64,000 nucleotides of DNA from Sphingobacterium sp. UBA5670 (GCF_002420705.1 NZ_DIIM01000032.1:57814-121813), one strand, 5' to 3'. Counted from the first letter of the stretch, positions 8,270 through 18,096 are shown. The notes: generated by a model not told the origin, from the letters alone. Program-made: numbers and translations.

Positions 8270-9085
8270 CTACTTTGTTTTGGTTTTGTTTTTTAATGCT
8301 TTGTCAATATATTCTCGACCCTTTTGAACCAAAAATTCAGAGCGGTGATAATCCCAAAGGTTACAGATATTATAAGGGATATCCACCACCACATCGGGAT
8401 GGTATAAATCAACAATCAGGCGGCTCATTTTCCTGCGCATCACATAGTATGAGGCTTGCAGAATATCTAACGAATTCGAAGTCTTTGTATCCAACTTTTT
8501 GATAACAGAATATTGTTTATCCGGTTTAGATTCCAGATTAACCGCTATGATCAGGTTCTCTTTTTTGGTGACATGATTTATGGGCAATGGATTCAGTACC
8601 CCGCCATCAACATAGACATGGTTATCTTCTTCCACAGCTGTAAACACAGCGGGAATGGCAATCGAAGCCCGAATCGCATCATACATACTTCCAAAATCCA
8701 GCACAACCTCCTTTTCGTAATTTAGATCTGTTGCAACGGCTTTAAATAAAATTGGGAAAGTCTCTATATTCGCATCAGGAATCACAGATTTTAAGGCGTT
8801 AAACACCTTGATTCCCTTCATCATCCCCAGTCCCTTCCAACTAAAATCCATCATATTAAAGACCGATTTCTTCGTCAGGCGTTGCATCCAATCTTCCAGA
8901 ACGTCCATCTTTCCCTGTGCATAAATACCACCGACAAGTGCTCCTATTGAACAACCTACCACCTCATCGATTTCAAAGCCAAGCTCTTCAAGCCGTCGAA
9001 TAATACCAATATGAACAAGACCTCTTGCACCACCTCCGCCTAGGACAAGAGTGACTTTACGATTCAAAAAAGATTTCTCCAACAT
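8270..9085 (-). CDS. Patatin-like phospholipase
   Basis: This is a serine lipid hydrolase of the patatin/RssA type with a Ser-Asp dyad. The 271-residue protein shows the oxyanion loop GGGGARG (residues 16-22), the nucleophile elbow GCSIG (Ser46) and the aspartate of DGG (Asp160) followed by VLNPLP. It has no signal peptide and is likely cytoplasmic or peripheral at the membrane. The C-terminal about 80 residues, rich in Lys, Asp and Tyr, are less conserved. Substrate is not predictable from sequence. It is divergent from the DsbA-like gene. Confidence 0.92.
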   Translation of the reverse strand: MLEKSFLNRKVTLVLGGGGARGLVHIGIIRRLEELGFEIDEVVGCSIGALVGGIYAQGKMDVLEDWMQRLTKKSVFNMMDFSWKGLGMMKGIKVFNALKSVIPDANIETFPILFKAVATDLNYEKEVVLDFGSMYDAIRASIAIPAVFTAVEEDNHVYVDGGVLNPLPINHVTKKENLIIAVNLESKPDKQYSVIKKLDTKTSNSLDILQASYYVMRRKMSRLIVDLYHPDVVVDIPYNICNLWDYHRSEFLVQKGREYIDKALKNKTKTK

Positions 9086-9158
9086 AGTTATACAAGTACA
9101 TGAGACACTTGTTTACATCTAAGATACAATGCAAACAGATAATCATCGTTATTATATG

Positions 9159-9166
9159 TATTTTTG
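9159..9166 (+). promoter_or_regulatory. Candidate -7 promoter element (TATTTTTG)
   Basis: TATTTTTG fits TAnnTTTG and lies 30 bases before the ATG at 9196. It supports that start over an in-frame one at 9100, which would lie upstream of the promoter. No clear -33 box. Confidence 0.42.
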
Positions 9167-9195
9167 ATTACAATATACGCAGTAAAAAAAGAAAT

Positions 9196-9900
9196 ATGAA
9201 AATAGAAATTTGGTCGGACATCATTTGTCCATTTTGTTATATTGGTCTGACAAAGCTTGAAATGGCACTTCAGGAATCCACAAGTAAGCCTACCGCTGAA
9301 ATTATCTGGAAATCGTATCAGCTTAACCCCGATTATCCCGAAGATGCTTCGGCAATGCCAACCTACGATTACCTCGTTCAAACGAAAGGCATGAGCTTGG
9401 ACGATGTCATTGCGATGACTTCACAGCTCAGTGCCCAGGGAAAAGAGCTGGGAATCGACCTGAATTTTGAGAAAGCAATCGTTGTAAATACAAAAAAAGC
9501 ACATCGTCTGATCCATTACGCCCAGGTACAGCAAAAAGGTACTCAAATCAAGAAAGCTTTATTAAAAGCTCATTTTACCGATGGTCTCGATGTAAATAAC
9601 AACGAGGTTCTCAGCACGATTGCAACGCAAGCGAATCTCTCGGCTCAGGAGGTAAAAAACATACTGGAATCAGATGAATTTGCTTATGATGTTGCGCAGG
9701 ATATCCAAGAGGGAGTCAACTTAGGACTCCGAGGTGTTCCTTTCTTTGTATTTGACAGAAAATATGCTATCCCCGGAGCACAGCCCATGGAAGTCTTTCA
9801 CAACACTATAAATGAATGCTTGGCCAGTCAACCTACTCCTCTCGAACGTAGAGGTGAAGAAGGGCCTTCATGTGATCCTGAAACAGGAAAATGTGAATAA
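9196..9900 (+). CDS. DsbA family oxidoreductase (FrnE-like)
   Basis: The 234-residue protein is a thioredoxin-fold DsbA-like enzyme of the FrnE group. The CPFC active site (Cys11, Cys14) lies right after the first strand IEIWSDII. It is followed by the helical insertion (WKSYQLNPDYP, AHRLIHYAQ) and the cis-proline segment GVPFFVFDRKYAIPGAQP. There is no signal peptide when read from 9196, so it is probably a cytoplasmic disulfide or glutathione-type isomerase. The C-terminus ends in a short extra Cys pair (SCDPETGKCE), which is unusual and could bind metal or form a disulfide. Confidence 0.9.
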   Translation: MKIEIWSDIICPFCYIGLTKLEMALQESTSKPTAEIIWKSYQLNPDYPEDASAMPTYDYLVQTKGMSLDDVIAMTSQLSAQGKELGIDLNFEKAIVVNTKKAHRLIHYAQVQQKGTQIKKALLKAHFTDGLDVNNNEVLSTIATQANLSAQEVKNILESDEFAYDVAQDIQEGVNLGLRGVPFFVFDRKYAIPGAQPMEVFHNTINECLASQPTPLERRGEEGPSCDPETGKCE

Positions 9901-9969
9901 AGAAAGAAAAAATTATTGTTTAATTTTACTATTTTCGCAAGCTTATAACGACAAACAAATTTGGTATAA

Positions 9970-12900
9970 ATGCAGTTAACCAAACTAGAAATTAAAGGAT
10001 TTAAGAGTTTCGGAGACAAGATCACGATCAACTTCAATGATGGTGTCACAGCGATTGTCGGCCCCAATGGATGTGGGAAGTCCAATGTGGTTGACGCCAT
10101 ACGTTGGGTACTGGGAGAACAGAGCACAAAGATGCTTCGCTCCGATAAAATGGAAAATATTATCTTCAATGGAACGAAAAACAGAAAGCCGGCAAACCTT
10201 GCGGAGGTTTCGCTGACCTTCAACAACAACAATAATATTTTGCCGACGGAATTCTCGACAGTGACCGTCACCCGTAAGCTTTTTCGCAATGGCGATAGTG
10301 AATATCGATTGAATGATGTCAAATGTCGTTTAAAAGATATTACGGATCTGTTCCTAGATACCGGAGTTGGTGCAGACAGTTATTCGATCATCGAATTGAA
10401 AATGATTGATGAAATCATCAACAATAAAGATAATTCACGTCGCAACCTCTTTGAAGAAGCATCGGGAATCTCAAAGTATAAAGTTCGTAAAAAACAAACT
10501 TTAGCAAAGCTGCGAGATACCGAGGCCGATCTCAGCCGTGTAGATGACTTGCTTTACGAAATCACAAAGAACCTCAAATCATTAGAAAATCAAGCTAAAA
10601 AAGCCGAAAAATACACCTCACTTAAAGCAGAATATCGTCAGAGCAGTATAGATTTGGCTTATTATAAAATTTCAGATTTCTCTACCGAATTAGAAAGACT
10701 TCAAACGCAGGAATCCAAGGTTCAGAAAGATGCTGTCAATGCACAGCAAAATATCCTGAACGCTGAAACTGAACTCCAAACACTCCGGCAAACAAATTTG
10801 GAACAGGAAAAGAACCTTTCGGTACAGCAAAAAACAACACAGGAATTTATAAACAAAATCCGCGGTTATGAATCGGAAAAGAAGATCAAAAACGAAAAAG
10901 TAAAAAATCTTCAAGATAAAGAAAACCGGCTGAACCTGGATATTAACAGCGATAAACAACAGCTTAATCACGTACTCTACACCATCAAACGACTGAATGA
11001 GGAATTGTTTGATGAGCAAAATAAACTTGATTCGTTAAAATCGAATCTTGAATCGGATAAATCCGAAGTCGACGAACTCAGAGGACAGCAGCAGTCTGCG
11101 AAGGGAAAACTTGATATTTTTAATAAAAGCAATGCTGAATTACAGGCGAAAATCTACAAATTAGAAAAAGACCTTGCCGTATTCACCATTCAGAAAGAAG
11201 CCCTCCTGCAAGAATCTGTTCGCAATAGTGTAGATACAGAAGCAAAAGAAGCCGAATTACAGCAGTTCAATTCTGCTGTTATGGAATTGGAAGGTCGTGT
11301 GGAAGCACAGCAGCTGCAATACGATTCGGCAAATCAGCTAGAAGAAGAGCTCCAAGGACAGATTAGCCAGTGCCAGGCTAACCTAGAGGAATTTAAGGCC
11401 CAGCTTGCCAAAGATCTTCGTCTGGTAGATGCCAAACAAAACGAATACAACCTCACGAAATCCCTTGTTGATAATTTAGAAGGTTTCCCCGATTCCATTC
11501 GGTTCCTCAAGAAAAATGCAGGATGGAAAAAGCAGCCCCCGCTCCTATCTGATGTTCTGTTTTGTCAAGAAGATTACCGCGTGGCAATTGAGAACTATCT
11601 AGAGCCTATTATGAACCACTATGTTGTCGAAACACAACAAGATGCTGTTCAGGCGATTCAACTATTGAGCGATGCAGCAAAAGGAAGAGCCAATTTCTTT
11701 GTTTTAGATGCCCTAGTGGATTCGCCAAGCGCTGCCCCTGCACCGAATGACAATTTGATGTCTGCGTTGGATGTGATTACCGTAGACGAAAAATACAAGG
11801 CTTTATGTACGATGCTGCTCCAGCAGGTCTTCATCCTTAAACATGAAAATGAAAAGGAACTGGATGAAAAACTACCTGCCGTGGGACAGGTGATTCTGCA
11901 AAAAAATGGACGTTACTCGAAACATCATTTGGGTCTTTCGGGTGGTTCTGTGGGATTATTTGAAGGTAAACGTATCGGAAGAGCAAAGAACCTAGAGGTA
12001 CTATCCCAAGAGATCAAAACCTTAAATCAGGAAATAGCAAAACTTGAAGATAAAATAACGGCCGAAACAGCTCGCCTGGATACGCTACGCGGCAATTCAC
12101 AGAAAGAGTTAATCGATGAGTTGCGTTTTCAGCTCAATAGACTGAATAATGAATTAATTACCGTCAAAACAAAGCAAGAGCAATATCAAGCCTTCATCAA
12201 TAATTCCCAGGCGCGTAAAAAAGATATTCAGGAGAAAATTGAAGGTATAGAATCAGATTTAAAGATTGCCGAGCCACAGCTTCAGGAACTGCGCCTAGAA
12301 AAAGAACAGAGTATCGTCGAATTATCGACTTTACAAGATCAGTTCCATGAAATATCTGAAATACTTAACGAAAAATCGACCGCATACAATCAAGAGAATA
12401 TCGCTTACCACCAACAGTTAAACAAAGTTTCCAATATCACAAAAGATCTCGAATTTAGAGAGACGCAGAAAGATGATCACGAAATCCGTGTTGAGCGAAA
12501 CAGTGCAGAATTAGTTGAGGTACAGGAAGCGTTAAGAACAACAATTCCATTTGAAGATGAGGAAGATCAGGATCTTATTGCTATGTATGAGCAGAAGATT
12601 GCCTTGGAAGATGGTCTCAAAGAACTGGAAGATAGCTACTATGCAGATAAGCAGAAAATCAATAATCTCGAAAATGCCCTCACACAGCAGCGTCGTTCAA
12701 AAGAACAGAGTGACTTTCTTGTTTCAGAGATTAAAGATAAAAAAACGGGCCTTCAGATCGATCTCAATGCCTTAAAAGAACGTCTTTCTGTTGAATTCAA
12801 CATTGAGCTGAAGGACCTTATTGACCGTGAAGATGTGCCTGAGATCACAGAAGATCAAGCGACGTTGGCTACGAAATGCAGTAAACTCAAGAAACAGCTT

Positions 12901-13512
12901 GATGAATTTGGAACAATAAATCTGATGGCAAAAGAGGCTTTCGACGAGATGAACGAACGCTATGATTTTATTAACAAAGAGAAAGCTGATTTAATCGAAG
13001 CAAAAGGCTCATTGATGGCAACAATTAAAGAAATTGACGATACTGCTCAAGTTCAGTTTATGTTTACATTCGACGCCGTAAGGAACAACTTCGTTAAAGT
13101 ATTCCGTTCGCTATTTAACGAAGAAGACAGCTGCGACCTTGTGCTCACAGACCCGAGCAATCCGTTGGATTCAGATATCGACATTATTGCAAGGCCGAAA
13201 GGGAAAAGACCGTTGTCTATCAATCAGCTTTCGGGCGGTGAAAAGACCCTAACTTCAACAGCCTTGTTATTCTCACTTTATCTTTCCAAACCCGCACCAT
13301 TTTGTATATTCGATGAGGTGGATGCACCTTTGGATGATACCAATATTGATAAATTCAATAATATTATCCGGGATTTCTCCAAGAATTCACAATTTATCGT
13401 GGTCTCACACAATAAAAAAACAATAGCAAGTACAGATATCATCTATGGAGTAACCATGGTTGAACAAGGTGTATCCCGTGTAGTTGCAGTAGATCTAAGA
13501 GAAGTTGCATAG
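9970..13512 (+). CDS. smc: Chromosome segregation protein SMC
   Basis: This ATPase compacts and segregates the chromosome as a dimer with ScpA/ScpB. The 1180-residue protein begins with the ABC-type head (FKSFGDKITINF, Walker A GPNGCGKSN from about residue 30). Two long coiled coils (about 170-500 and 670-1000) flank a hinge (about 502-660). The C-terminal head has the signature LSGGEKTLTSTALLFSL (about residue 1087) and Walker B PFCIFDEVDAPLDD (about 1110). Length matches bacterial Smc. ScpA and ScpB are not next to it. The start ATG at 9970 is 69 bases after the DsbA-like gene, with no terminator between, so cotranscription is possible. Confidence 0.97.
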   Translation: MQLTKLEIKGFKSFGDKITINFNDGVTAIVGPNGCGKSNVVDAIRWVLGEQSTKMLRSDKMENIIFNGTKNRKPANLAEVSLTFNNNNNILPTEFSTVTVTRKLFRNGDSEYRLNDVKCRLKDITDLFLDTGVGADSYSIIELKMIDEIINNKDNSRRNLFEEASGISKYKVRKKQTLAKLRDTEADLSRVDDLLYEITKNLKSLENQAKKAEKYTSLKAEYRQSSIDLAYYKISDFSTELERLQTQESKVQKDAVNAQQNILNAETELQTLRQTNLEQEKNLSVQQKTTQEFINKIRGYESEKKIKNEKVKNLQDKENRLNLDINSDKQQLNHVLYTIKRLNEELFDEQNKLDSLKSNLESDKSEVDELRGQQQSAKGKLDIFNKSNAELQAKIYKLEKDLAVFTIQKEALLQESVRNSVDTEAKEAELQQFNSAVMELEGRVEAQQLQYDSANQLEEELQGQISQCQANLEEFKAQLAKDLRLVDAKQNEYNLTKSLVDNLEGFPDSIRFLKKNAGWKKQPPLLSDVLFCQEDYRVAIENYLEPIMNHYVVETQQDAVQAIQLLSDAAKGRANFFVLDALVDSPSAAPAPNDNLMSALDVITVDEKYKALCTMLLQQVFILKHENEKELDEKLPAVGQVILQKNGRYSKHHLGLSGGSVGLFEGKRIGRAKNLEVLSQEIKTLNQEIAKLEDKITAETARLDTLRGNSQKELIDELRFQLNRLNNELITVKTKQEQYQAFINNSQARKKDIQEKIEGIESDLKIAEPQLQELRLEKEQSIVELSTLQDQFHEISEILNEKSTAYNQENIAYHQQLNKVSNITKDLEFRETQKDDHEIRVERNSAELVEVQEALRTTIPFEDEEDQDLIAMYEQKIALEDGLKELEDSYYADKQKINNLENALTQQRRSKEQSDFLVSEIKDKKTGLQIDLNALKERLSVEFNIELKDLIDREDVPEITEDQATLATKCSKLKKQLDEFGTINLMAKEAFDEMNERYDFINKEKADLIEAKGSLMATIKEIDDTAQVQFMFTFDAVRNNFVKVFRSLFNEEDSCDLVLTDPSNPLDSDIDIIARPKGKRPLSINQLSGGEKTLTSTALLFSLYLSKPAPFCIFDEVDAPLDDTNIDKFNNIIRDFSKNSQFIVVSHNKKTIASTDIIYGVTMVEQGVSRVVAVDLREVA

Positions 13513-13535
13513 TGTGCAACAACATACACGATAAA

Positions 13536-13578
13536 ATAAGACGGACTCAAGGGATGCACACCCAGTCCGTCTTATTTA
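13536..13578 (+). terminator. Terminator after smc
   Basis: ATAAGACGGACT (13536-13547) pairs with AGTCCGTCTTAT (13564-13575). An inner GGG/CCC pairing (13551-13553 with 13561-13563) extends the stem past a CAA bulge. Confidence 0.8.
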
Positions 13579-13784
13579 TGCAGATCAATTTAAATTTCTC
13601 CCGCCTTAATCAGATTCTTTGCTAAACCAAGCAGCGAATTGCCATAAGTTTATTTTCTGTTGCAATACACGCATCAGTTTTTGCTTAGCTAATTTCTAGT
13701 GTAAATATGCGGCGGATCAAAATGCTAAATATCGACTCAAGTCAAAAAAACAGCCTGCATGTAGAAAAAGGAAGCTGAAAAATA

Positions 13785-13881
13785 GAAAGCCCAGAGTGGG
13801 GAACTCTGAGCTTTCGTTAGCCATATATTAACCTATTTTATGAAAAGTATTTGTAATGAAAACGCCACTTTTTTGAATTAA
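13785..13881 (+). repeat. Structured repeat element, copy 1 (GGGGA-loop hairpin plus short MKS leader frame)
   Basis: A hairpin pairs GAAAGC (13785-13790) with GCTTTC (13810-13815) and CAGAGT-type inner bases, one mismatch, closing on a GGGGA loop (13798-13802). After 24 bases comes TTAACCTATTTTATGAAAAGT, whose ATG at 13840 opens a 12-codon frame (MKSICNENATFLN is its full product apart from its stop at 13879). Copy 2 repeats the same layout. The role is unknown: a small RNA, an attenuator or leader, or a mobile intergenic repeat are all possible. Confidence 0.6.
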
Positions 13882-14011
13882 TTATAACAATAGCACCCAT
13901 TTAACATTTTTTAACATTTAGAAGAAGTTATCGATCTAACTCATTTCAAAGGGGCAGAACCATCATTTTCGTGCTGTTCTCAGAGATACCTCATTCCTAT
14001 ACACACAAAAA

Positions 14012-14114
14012 AGCTCGAAGTGGGGAACTCCGAGCTAACCTAACCAATTATTAACCTAAATTTATGAAAAGTCTAATTTATGCAAACAGCCTCTTTTGCT
14101 GTTCTGAATATTAA
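14012..14114 (+). repeat. Structured repeat element, copy 2 (GGGGA-loop hairpin plus short MKS leader frame)
   Basis: AGCTCG (14012-14017) pairs with CGAGCT (14031-14036). The inner AGT/ACT pairs and the GGGGA loop (14022-14026) are identical to copy 1, although the outer stem bases differ in a compensatory way. After 27 bases comes TTAACCTAAATTTATGAAAA, and the ATG at 14064 opens a 16-codon frame (MKSLIYANSLFCCSEY). The element precedes the PPK2 gene by about 110 bases. Some Bacteroidota genes have a similar TTAACCTAA-rich sequence directly before their ATG; that resemblance is from memory and unverified. Confidence 0.6.
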
Positions 14115-14227
14115 ACGTAAGCCAGGCGTTTATTATTACAAAGTCCGTAAGAATTTATAGGAGATTTGACATTTTTTAACAATTCAATAAGTAACTTTAG
14201 GAAAGCGAACCTATAAATAAATATCAT

Positions 14228-15037
14228 ATGGCAGAATACGATTTAAATGAACTTCAGAAGATCTACGAAAACAAAGATGTTTTAAACTACCTGGAACAGC
14301 ATGGCATTCTGGAAATAAAAAAATTCAATGATGTTTACGATTATGAAAAGGAGCTTTACGAGCTACAGGTCAAGCTCTTAAAGCTTCAATATGAAATCAT
14401 TGAAAAAGGAAAACGGGTTCTTATTATTTTTGAAGGTAGGGACGCTGCGGGTAAAGGTGGTACAATTGGCCGTGTAACCCAATACCTAAATCCTAAAAAG
14501 GTACGCGTTGTTGCATTGCCTAAACCAACCGAAGAGGAAGCCGGACAATGGTATTTTCAACGATATATTAAACAGCTCCCCAATGCTGGGGAAATTGTGA
14601 TTTTTGACCGTAGCTGGTATAACAGAGCTGTTGTTGAGCCTGTATTTGGATTTTGCTCTAAGGAACAGCACCAGTTGTTTATGAGTCAGGTACCTGAATT
14701 TGAAAAGCAGTTAATCGACGACGGCATCATCCTTATCAAATTATTCCTCAACATCAGCAAAGAAGAGCAGGCCCAAAGATTAAATGAGCGGAAAGAGGAT
14801 ATCCTAAAACAATGGAAAATTGGCGTCCTCGACCAGCAGGCGCAGGAGAAATGGGATGTTTATACAGGCTATATTGAGGATTTATTTAAAAAGACAAGCA
14901 GCAAAAAATCGCCTTGGCTAGAGATTACGAAAGATAACAAGAAAAAGGCTCGCCTAGCGTCCTTCAAACTGATTATCAATGCGCTCGTTGGAAGTGAGCA
15001 GGAGAAAATAGAATCTTTCGTCACAAAACACGATTGA
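14228..15037 (+). CDS. ppk2: Polyphosphate kinase 2 family protein
   Basis: PPK2 enzymes transfer phosphate between polyphosphate and nucleotides. The 269-residue protein shows the Walker A motif GRDAAGKGG (residues 70-78), then the conserved PKPTEEEAGQWYFQRY. The Walker B-like segment IVIFDRSWYNRAVVEPVFGF follows, with the lid Arg residues in AQRLNERKEDILKQWK. It is the short one-domain form and cytoplasmic. Whether it prefers NDP or NMP acceptors cannot be decided by eye. It stands alone between the repeat elements and a strong terminator, convergent with pckA. Confidence 0.93.
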   Translation: MAEYDLNELQKIYENKDVLNYLEQHGILEIKKFNDVYDYEKELYELQVKLLKLQYEIIEKGKRVLIIFEGRDAAGKGGTIGRVTQYLNPKKVRVVALPKPTEEEAGQWYFQRYIKQLPNAGEIVIFDRSWYNRAVVEPVFGFCSKEQHQLFMSQVPEFEKQLIDDGIILIKLFLNISKEEQAQRLNERKEDILKQWKIGVLDQQAQEKWDVYTGYIEDLFKKTSSKKSPWLEITKDNKKKARLASFKLIINALVGSEQEKIESFVTKHD

Positions 15038-15070
15038 AAATCTATCGATTAGCTAAGGTATTAATTATAA

Positions 15071-15108
15071 ACAAACAGGAGGAAAAGTATTTCCTCCTGT
15101 TTGTTTTG
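15071..15108. terminator. Bidirectional terminator ppk2 / pckA
   Basis: ACAAACAGGAGGAAA (15071-15085) pairs exactly with TTTCCTCCTGTTTGT (15090-15104) around a 4-base loop, followed by TTTG. It lies between convergent genes. Confidence 0.88.
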
Positions 15109-15120
15109 TGTAAGAGCGAA

Positions 15121-16740
15121 TTAAGAAACCAGAACCGTGGATTCTATTTTAGGCCCTGCAGCAAGCACTGAGGATGGCATTTCGTTATTGAACTTTTCAA
15201 AATTCGAAATAAACAGCTTCGCCAATCGTTGCGCCTGCATATCATAAGCCTCGTCATTGTTCCATAAGCCGCGCGCATCTAAAATTTGTGCTGGAACATG
15301 CTCTCCACAGCTCGTAGGATATTCCAGTCCAAAAATTTCGTGTTTATTGAAGTGAGATTCCAGCAATGAACCATCCATGGCTGCACGAATTAAGGATCGC
15401 GTATAATTTAGCTTAATACGTCTGCCAATTCCATAAGGACCAGCAATCCAGCCTGTATTCACTAACCAAACTTTGATATTACGATTTTTCTCTAGCTTTG
15501 AACGTAGCAAGGTAGCATACTTTGCCGGATGAAGCGGCAAAAATGCCTGTCCAAAACAGGTTGAAAATGCGGCTGTAGGCTCCTTTACCCCTACCTCCGT
15601 ACCGGCAACCTTTGCTGTATAACCACTGACAAAATGATATACCGCCTGATCGATTGTCAACAATGAAATGGGAGGAAGAACTCCAAACGCATCTGCTGTC
15701 AGGAAAAAAATATTTTCGGGTTCACGGCCAATTCCACTCATTTCGGCATTTTCCATGAAATCTATTGGATAGGATACGCGGGTATTCTCCGTCTTGCTAA
15801 TATCGTTGTAGTCAGGTCGATCAAATTCATCCAAAACAACATTTTCTAGCAGAGCCCCAAATCGAATCGCGTGAAAGATTTCAGGCTCTTTGTCTTCCGA
15901 CAAACCTACACATTTGGCATAGCAGCCACCTTCGAAATTGAATATTCCTTTTTCGCTCCATCCATGCTCGTCATCACCGATCAACTTTCTATTTCTATCA
16001 GCTGACAAGGTGGTTTTACCTGTACCCGAAAGCCCAAAAAACAAAGCTGTTTCCCCTTCTTTCGAAGTATTCGCCGAGCAGTGCATAGAAAGAACATTAT
16101 GCTGGAATGGCAAAATAAAGTTTAATATGGAAAAAATGCTCTTTTTAATCTCTCCTGTATAACCAGTCCCTGCAATTAGTACTATCTTTTTTGTAAAATC
16201 AATCGCGACAAAATTTTCGTTGATAATGCCATATTGTTGCGGTTCTTCGATAAGCAGTGTCGGAGCGGCTAAAATCGACCAAGCTGGCTGCCCATCCGGA
16301 TTTGGTTCGGGCCGTAGAAACAGATTATTGGCAAATATACTTTGATAAGCTGTTTCCGTAACAACACGTAAATCTATTTGATAAGCTGGATCAGCCCCTG
16401 CAGCACAATCCCTTACATAGATGATTTTATCACTTAAGTGTGCCGCAACTTTCGAAAATAGAACTTCAAAATTAGCTGGAGACATCCGCTGATTGATTTC
16501 TCCCCACCAGACGCTATCTTTTGTTAAAGAATCTTCGACCAGAAACCGATCTTTTGGGGATCTTCCAGTAAATTTTCCAGTATCAGCAGCGAGTGCTCCC
16601 GTATCAGAAAGTCGACCTTCATGATTTACTAAGGCATGTTCGACCAATTCAGAAACAGGCAATTGATAAAATACATTTTTTGTACTATCAATTTTCAAAT
16701 ATTTCAAATCAGGCGCGTTTCCAATGTTACCCTTTTTCAT
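15121..16740 (-). CDS. pckA: Phosphoenolpyruvate carboxykinase (ATP)
   Basis: The enzyme interconverts oxaloacetate plus ATP with PEP, CO2 and ADP in gluconeogenesis or CO2-fixing fermentation. I start it at the ATG ending at 16740 (539 residues, MKKGNIGN), the length usual for the family; an upstream in-frame ATG at 16797 would add 19 atypical residues. Landmarks are TGRSPKDRF, the ATP-binding GLSGTGKTTLSAD, the metal-binding GDDEHGW, and the late FSTCFGQAFLPL and NTGWIAGPYG. All are intact. It is monocistronic and convergent with ppk2. Confidence 0.96.
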   Translation of the reverse strand: MKKGNIGNAPDLKYLKIDSTKNVFYQLPVSELVEHALVNHEGRLSDTGALAADTGKFTGRSPKDRFLVEDSLTKDSVWWGEINQRMSPANFEVLFSKVAAHLSDKIIYVRDCAAGADPAYQIDLRVVTETAYQSIFANNLFLRPEPNPDGQPAWSILAAPTLLIEEPQQYGIINENFVAIDFTKKIVLIAGTGYTGEIKKSIFSILNFILPFQHNVLSMHCSANTSKEGETALFFGLSGTGKTTLSADRNRKLIGDDEHGWSEKGIFNFEGGCYAKCVGLSEDKEPEIFHAIRFGALLENVVLDEFDRPDYNDISKTENTRVSYPIDFMENAEMSGIGREPENIFFLTADAFGVLPPISLLTIDQAVYHFVSGYTAKVAGTEVGVKEPTAAFSTCFGQAFLPLHPAKYATLLRSKLEKNRNIKVWLVNTGWIAGPYGIGRRIKLNYTRSLIRAAMDGSLLESHFNKHEIFGLEYPTSCGEHVPAQILDARGLWNNDEAYDMQAQRLAKLFISNFEKFNNEMPSSVLAAGPKIESTVLVS

Positions 16741-17213
16741 ATTTTTTGTTTGTTTTAAAATGTGCCCAAATTTAAAGGCATTTTTCGCTAAAAACAAAAC
16801 TTAATCACCTAAAAATCAAGCTTATTGTACAAAAAACACAAAAACAAAACACTCATTAACAATAACTTATAGAGATAAAAAAAATTTAATTTTTTAGCAT
16901 ATTTTTTTAGCACCTCAATTTATCCTTATCAAAAAATATCACATATTTTTCGTAAATTGTTCCAACCTTTACAAATATTAATAAGGTAAAAAACAGACCG
17001 TGTAACGTTCACCAACCAGTGATCGTTGAAAGAGACAACAATGTCCAAGCAGACGGGCTAACATCAATAAAAAATGGAGCGATGAAGTAATTACGGTTGC
17101 AGCAAAGACAAGGAGGAGCACATAGCGACTTTATACGCAATCCGAGAATGGAATGCTTGTGCTTAAATAAACTGGATATTCCATATAACCATTAAAAGAC
17201 ATATAATCTGCGA
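16741..17213. other. Intergenic region pckA / MBL hydrolase
   Basis: The region is A/T-rich near pckA and less so toward 17213. I see no gene, no strong hairpin and no exact TAnnTTTG element. The only notable feature is CAGTGATCGTT at 17017-17027, identical to a unit of the 11-bp repeat block at 6912. Confidence 0.6.
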
Positions 17214-18050
17214 ATGAAATTACATGCTATAGAAACTGGATTTTTTAAACTCGACGGCGGCGCAATGTTTGGTGTTGTTCCCAAGAGTATCTGGAACAAA
17301 ACAAACCCTGCCGATTCAAACAATATGTGTACCTGGGGAAACCGCCTGCTCCTCATCGAGGACAGCAAGCGATTAATGCTGGTTGATACAGGACTGGGAG
17401 ACAAACAAAATGAAAAATTCTTCAGCTATTATTATCTTCATGGAGATGCAACGCTGGATAAATCATTAAAAAATATTGGATTTGCCAGAAACGATATCAC
17501 TGATGTCATCCTTACACACCTGCATTTCGACCATTGTGGTGGCGCTATCGTCCGCGAAGGTGAGCAACTCGTTCCGGCCTTTAAAAATGCTCATTTTTGG
17601 AGCAATAGTGACCATTGGTCTTGGGCTACCGACCCTAACCCGCGCGAAAAAGCTTCTTTTCTAAAAGAGAACATTTTACCGATACAAGAGAGCGGACAAT
17701 TAAAATTTGTCGAGGATCACCAAAATCCTTTTGGCAACAATATCGCTATCCGTTATGCACATGGACATACAGAAGCGATGATGTTGCCGCAGATACAGTA
17801 TAAAGGAAAAACAATCCTCTATATGGCAGATTTATTGCCATCAGTGGGGCATATTCCTATTCCTTATGTTATGGGCTATGATGTCAGGCCCCTCGTGACC
17901 ATGGAGGAACGCAATAGCTATTGGAATGAGATCGTCGATAATGAATACATCCTATTTTTCGAGCACGATCCCATACATGAATGCTGTACACTTCAACGTA
18001 CTGAAAAAGGTATCCGGGTAAAGGACATTTTCAAACTGAGCGAGATTTAG
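17214..18050 (+). CDS. MBL-fold metallo-hydrolase
   Basis: The 278-residue cytoplasmic protein has the metallo-beta-lactamase fold. The di-metal motif HxHxDH appears as LTHLHFDHCGG, and later metal ligands are the His of RYAHGHTEAM and Asp of LYMADLLPS. The opening FFKLDGGAMFGVVPKSIW and NRLLLIEDSKRLMLVDTG are typical of the quorum-quenching lactonase-like or AttM-related branch. The actual substrate is not predictable. The start ATG at 17214 gives an immediate beta strand. It ends in a strong terminator shared with the convergent outer-membrane protein gene. Confidence 0.9.
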   Translation: MKLHAIETGFFKLDGGAMFGVVPKSIWNKTNPADSNNMCTWGNRLLLIEDSKRLMLVDTGLGDKQNEKFFSYYYLHGDATLDKSLKNIGFARNDITDVILTHLHFDHCGGAIVREGEQLVPAFKNAHFWSNSDHWSWATDPNPREKASFLKENILPIQESGQLKFVEDHQNPFGNNIAIRYAHGHTEAMMLPQIQYKGKTILYMADLLPSVGHIPIPYVMGYDVRPLVTMEERNSYWNEIVDNEYILFFEHDPIHECCTLQRTEKGIRVKDIFKLSEI

Positions 18051-18096
18051 CTTATCTGATCCAAGGAGATCAAAGAGGATATAAAAAAGGACAGAC

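Noticed and set aside
9100..9195. N-terminal extension of the DsbA-like protein
   Set aside because: The candidate promoter at 9159 lies inside it, and the family starts right before the first strand and CPFC motif.
16741..16797. 19-residue extension of PckA
   Set aside because: It is atypical for the family; the inner ATG gives the normal length.
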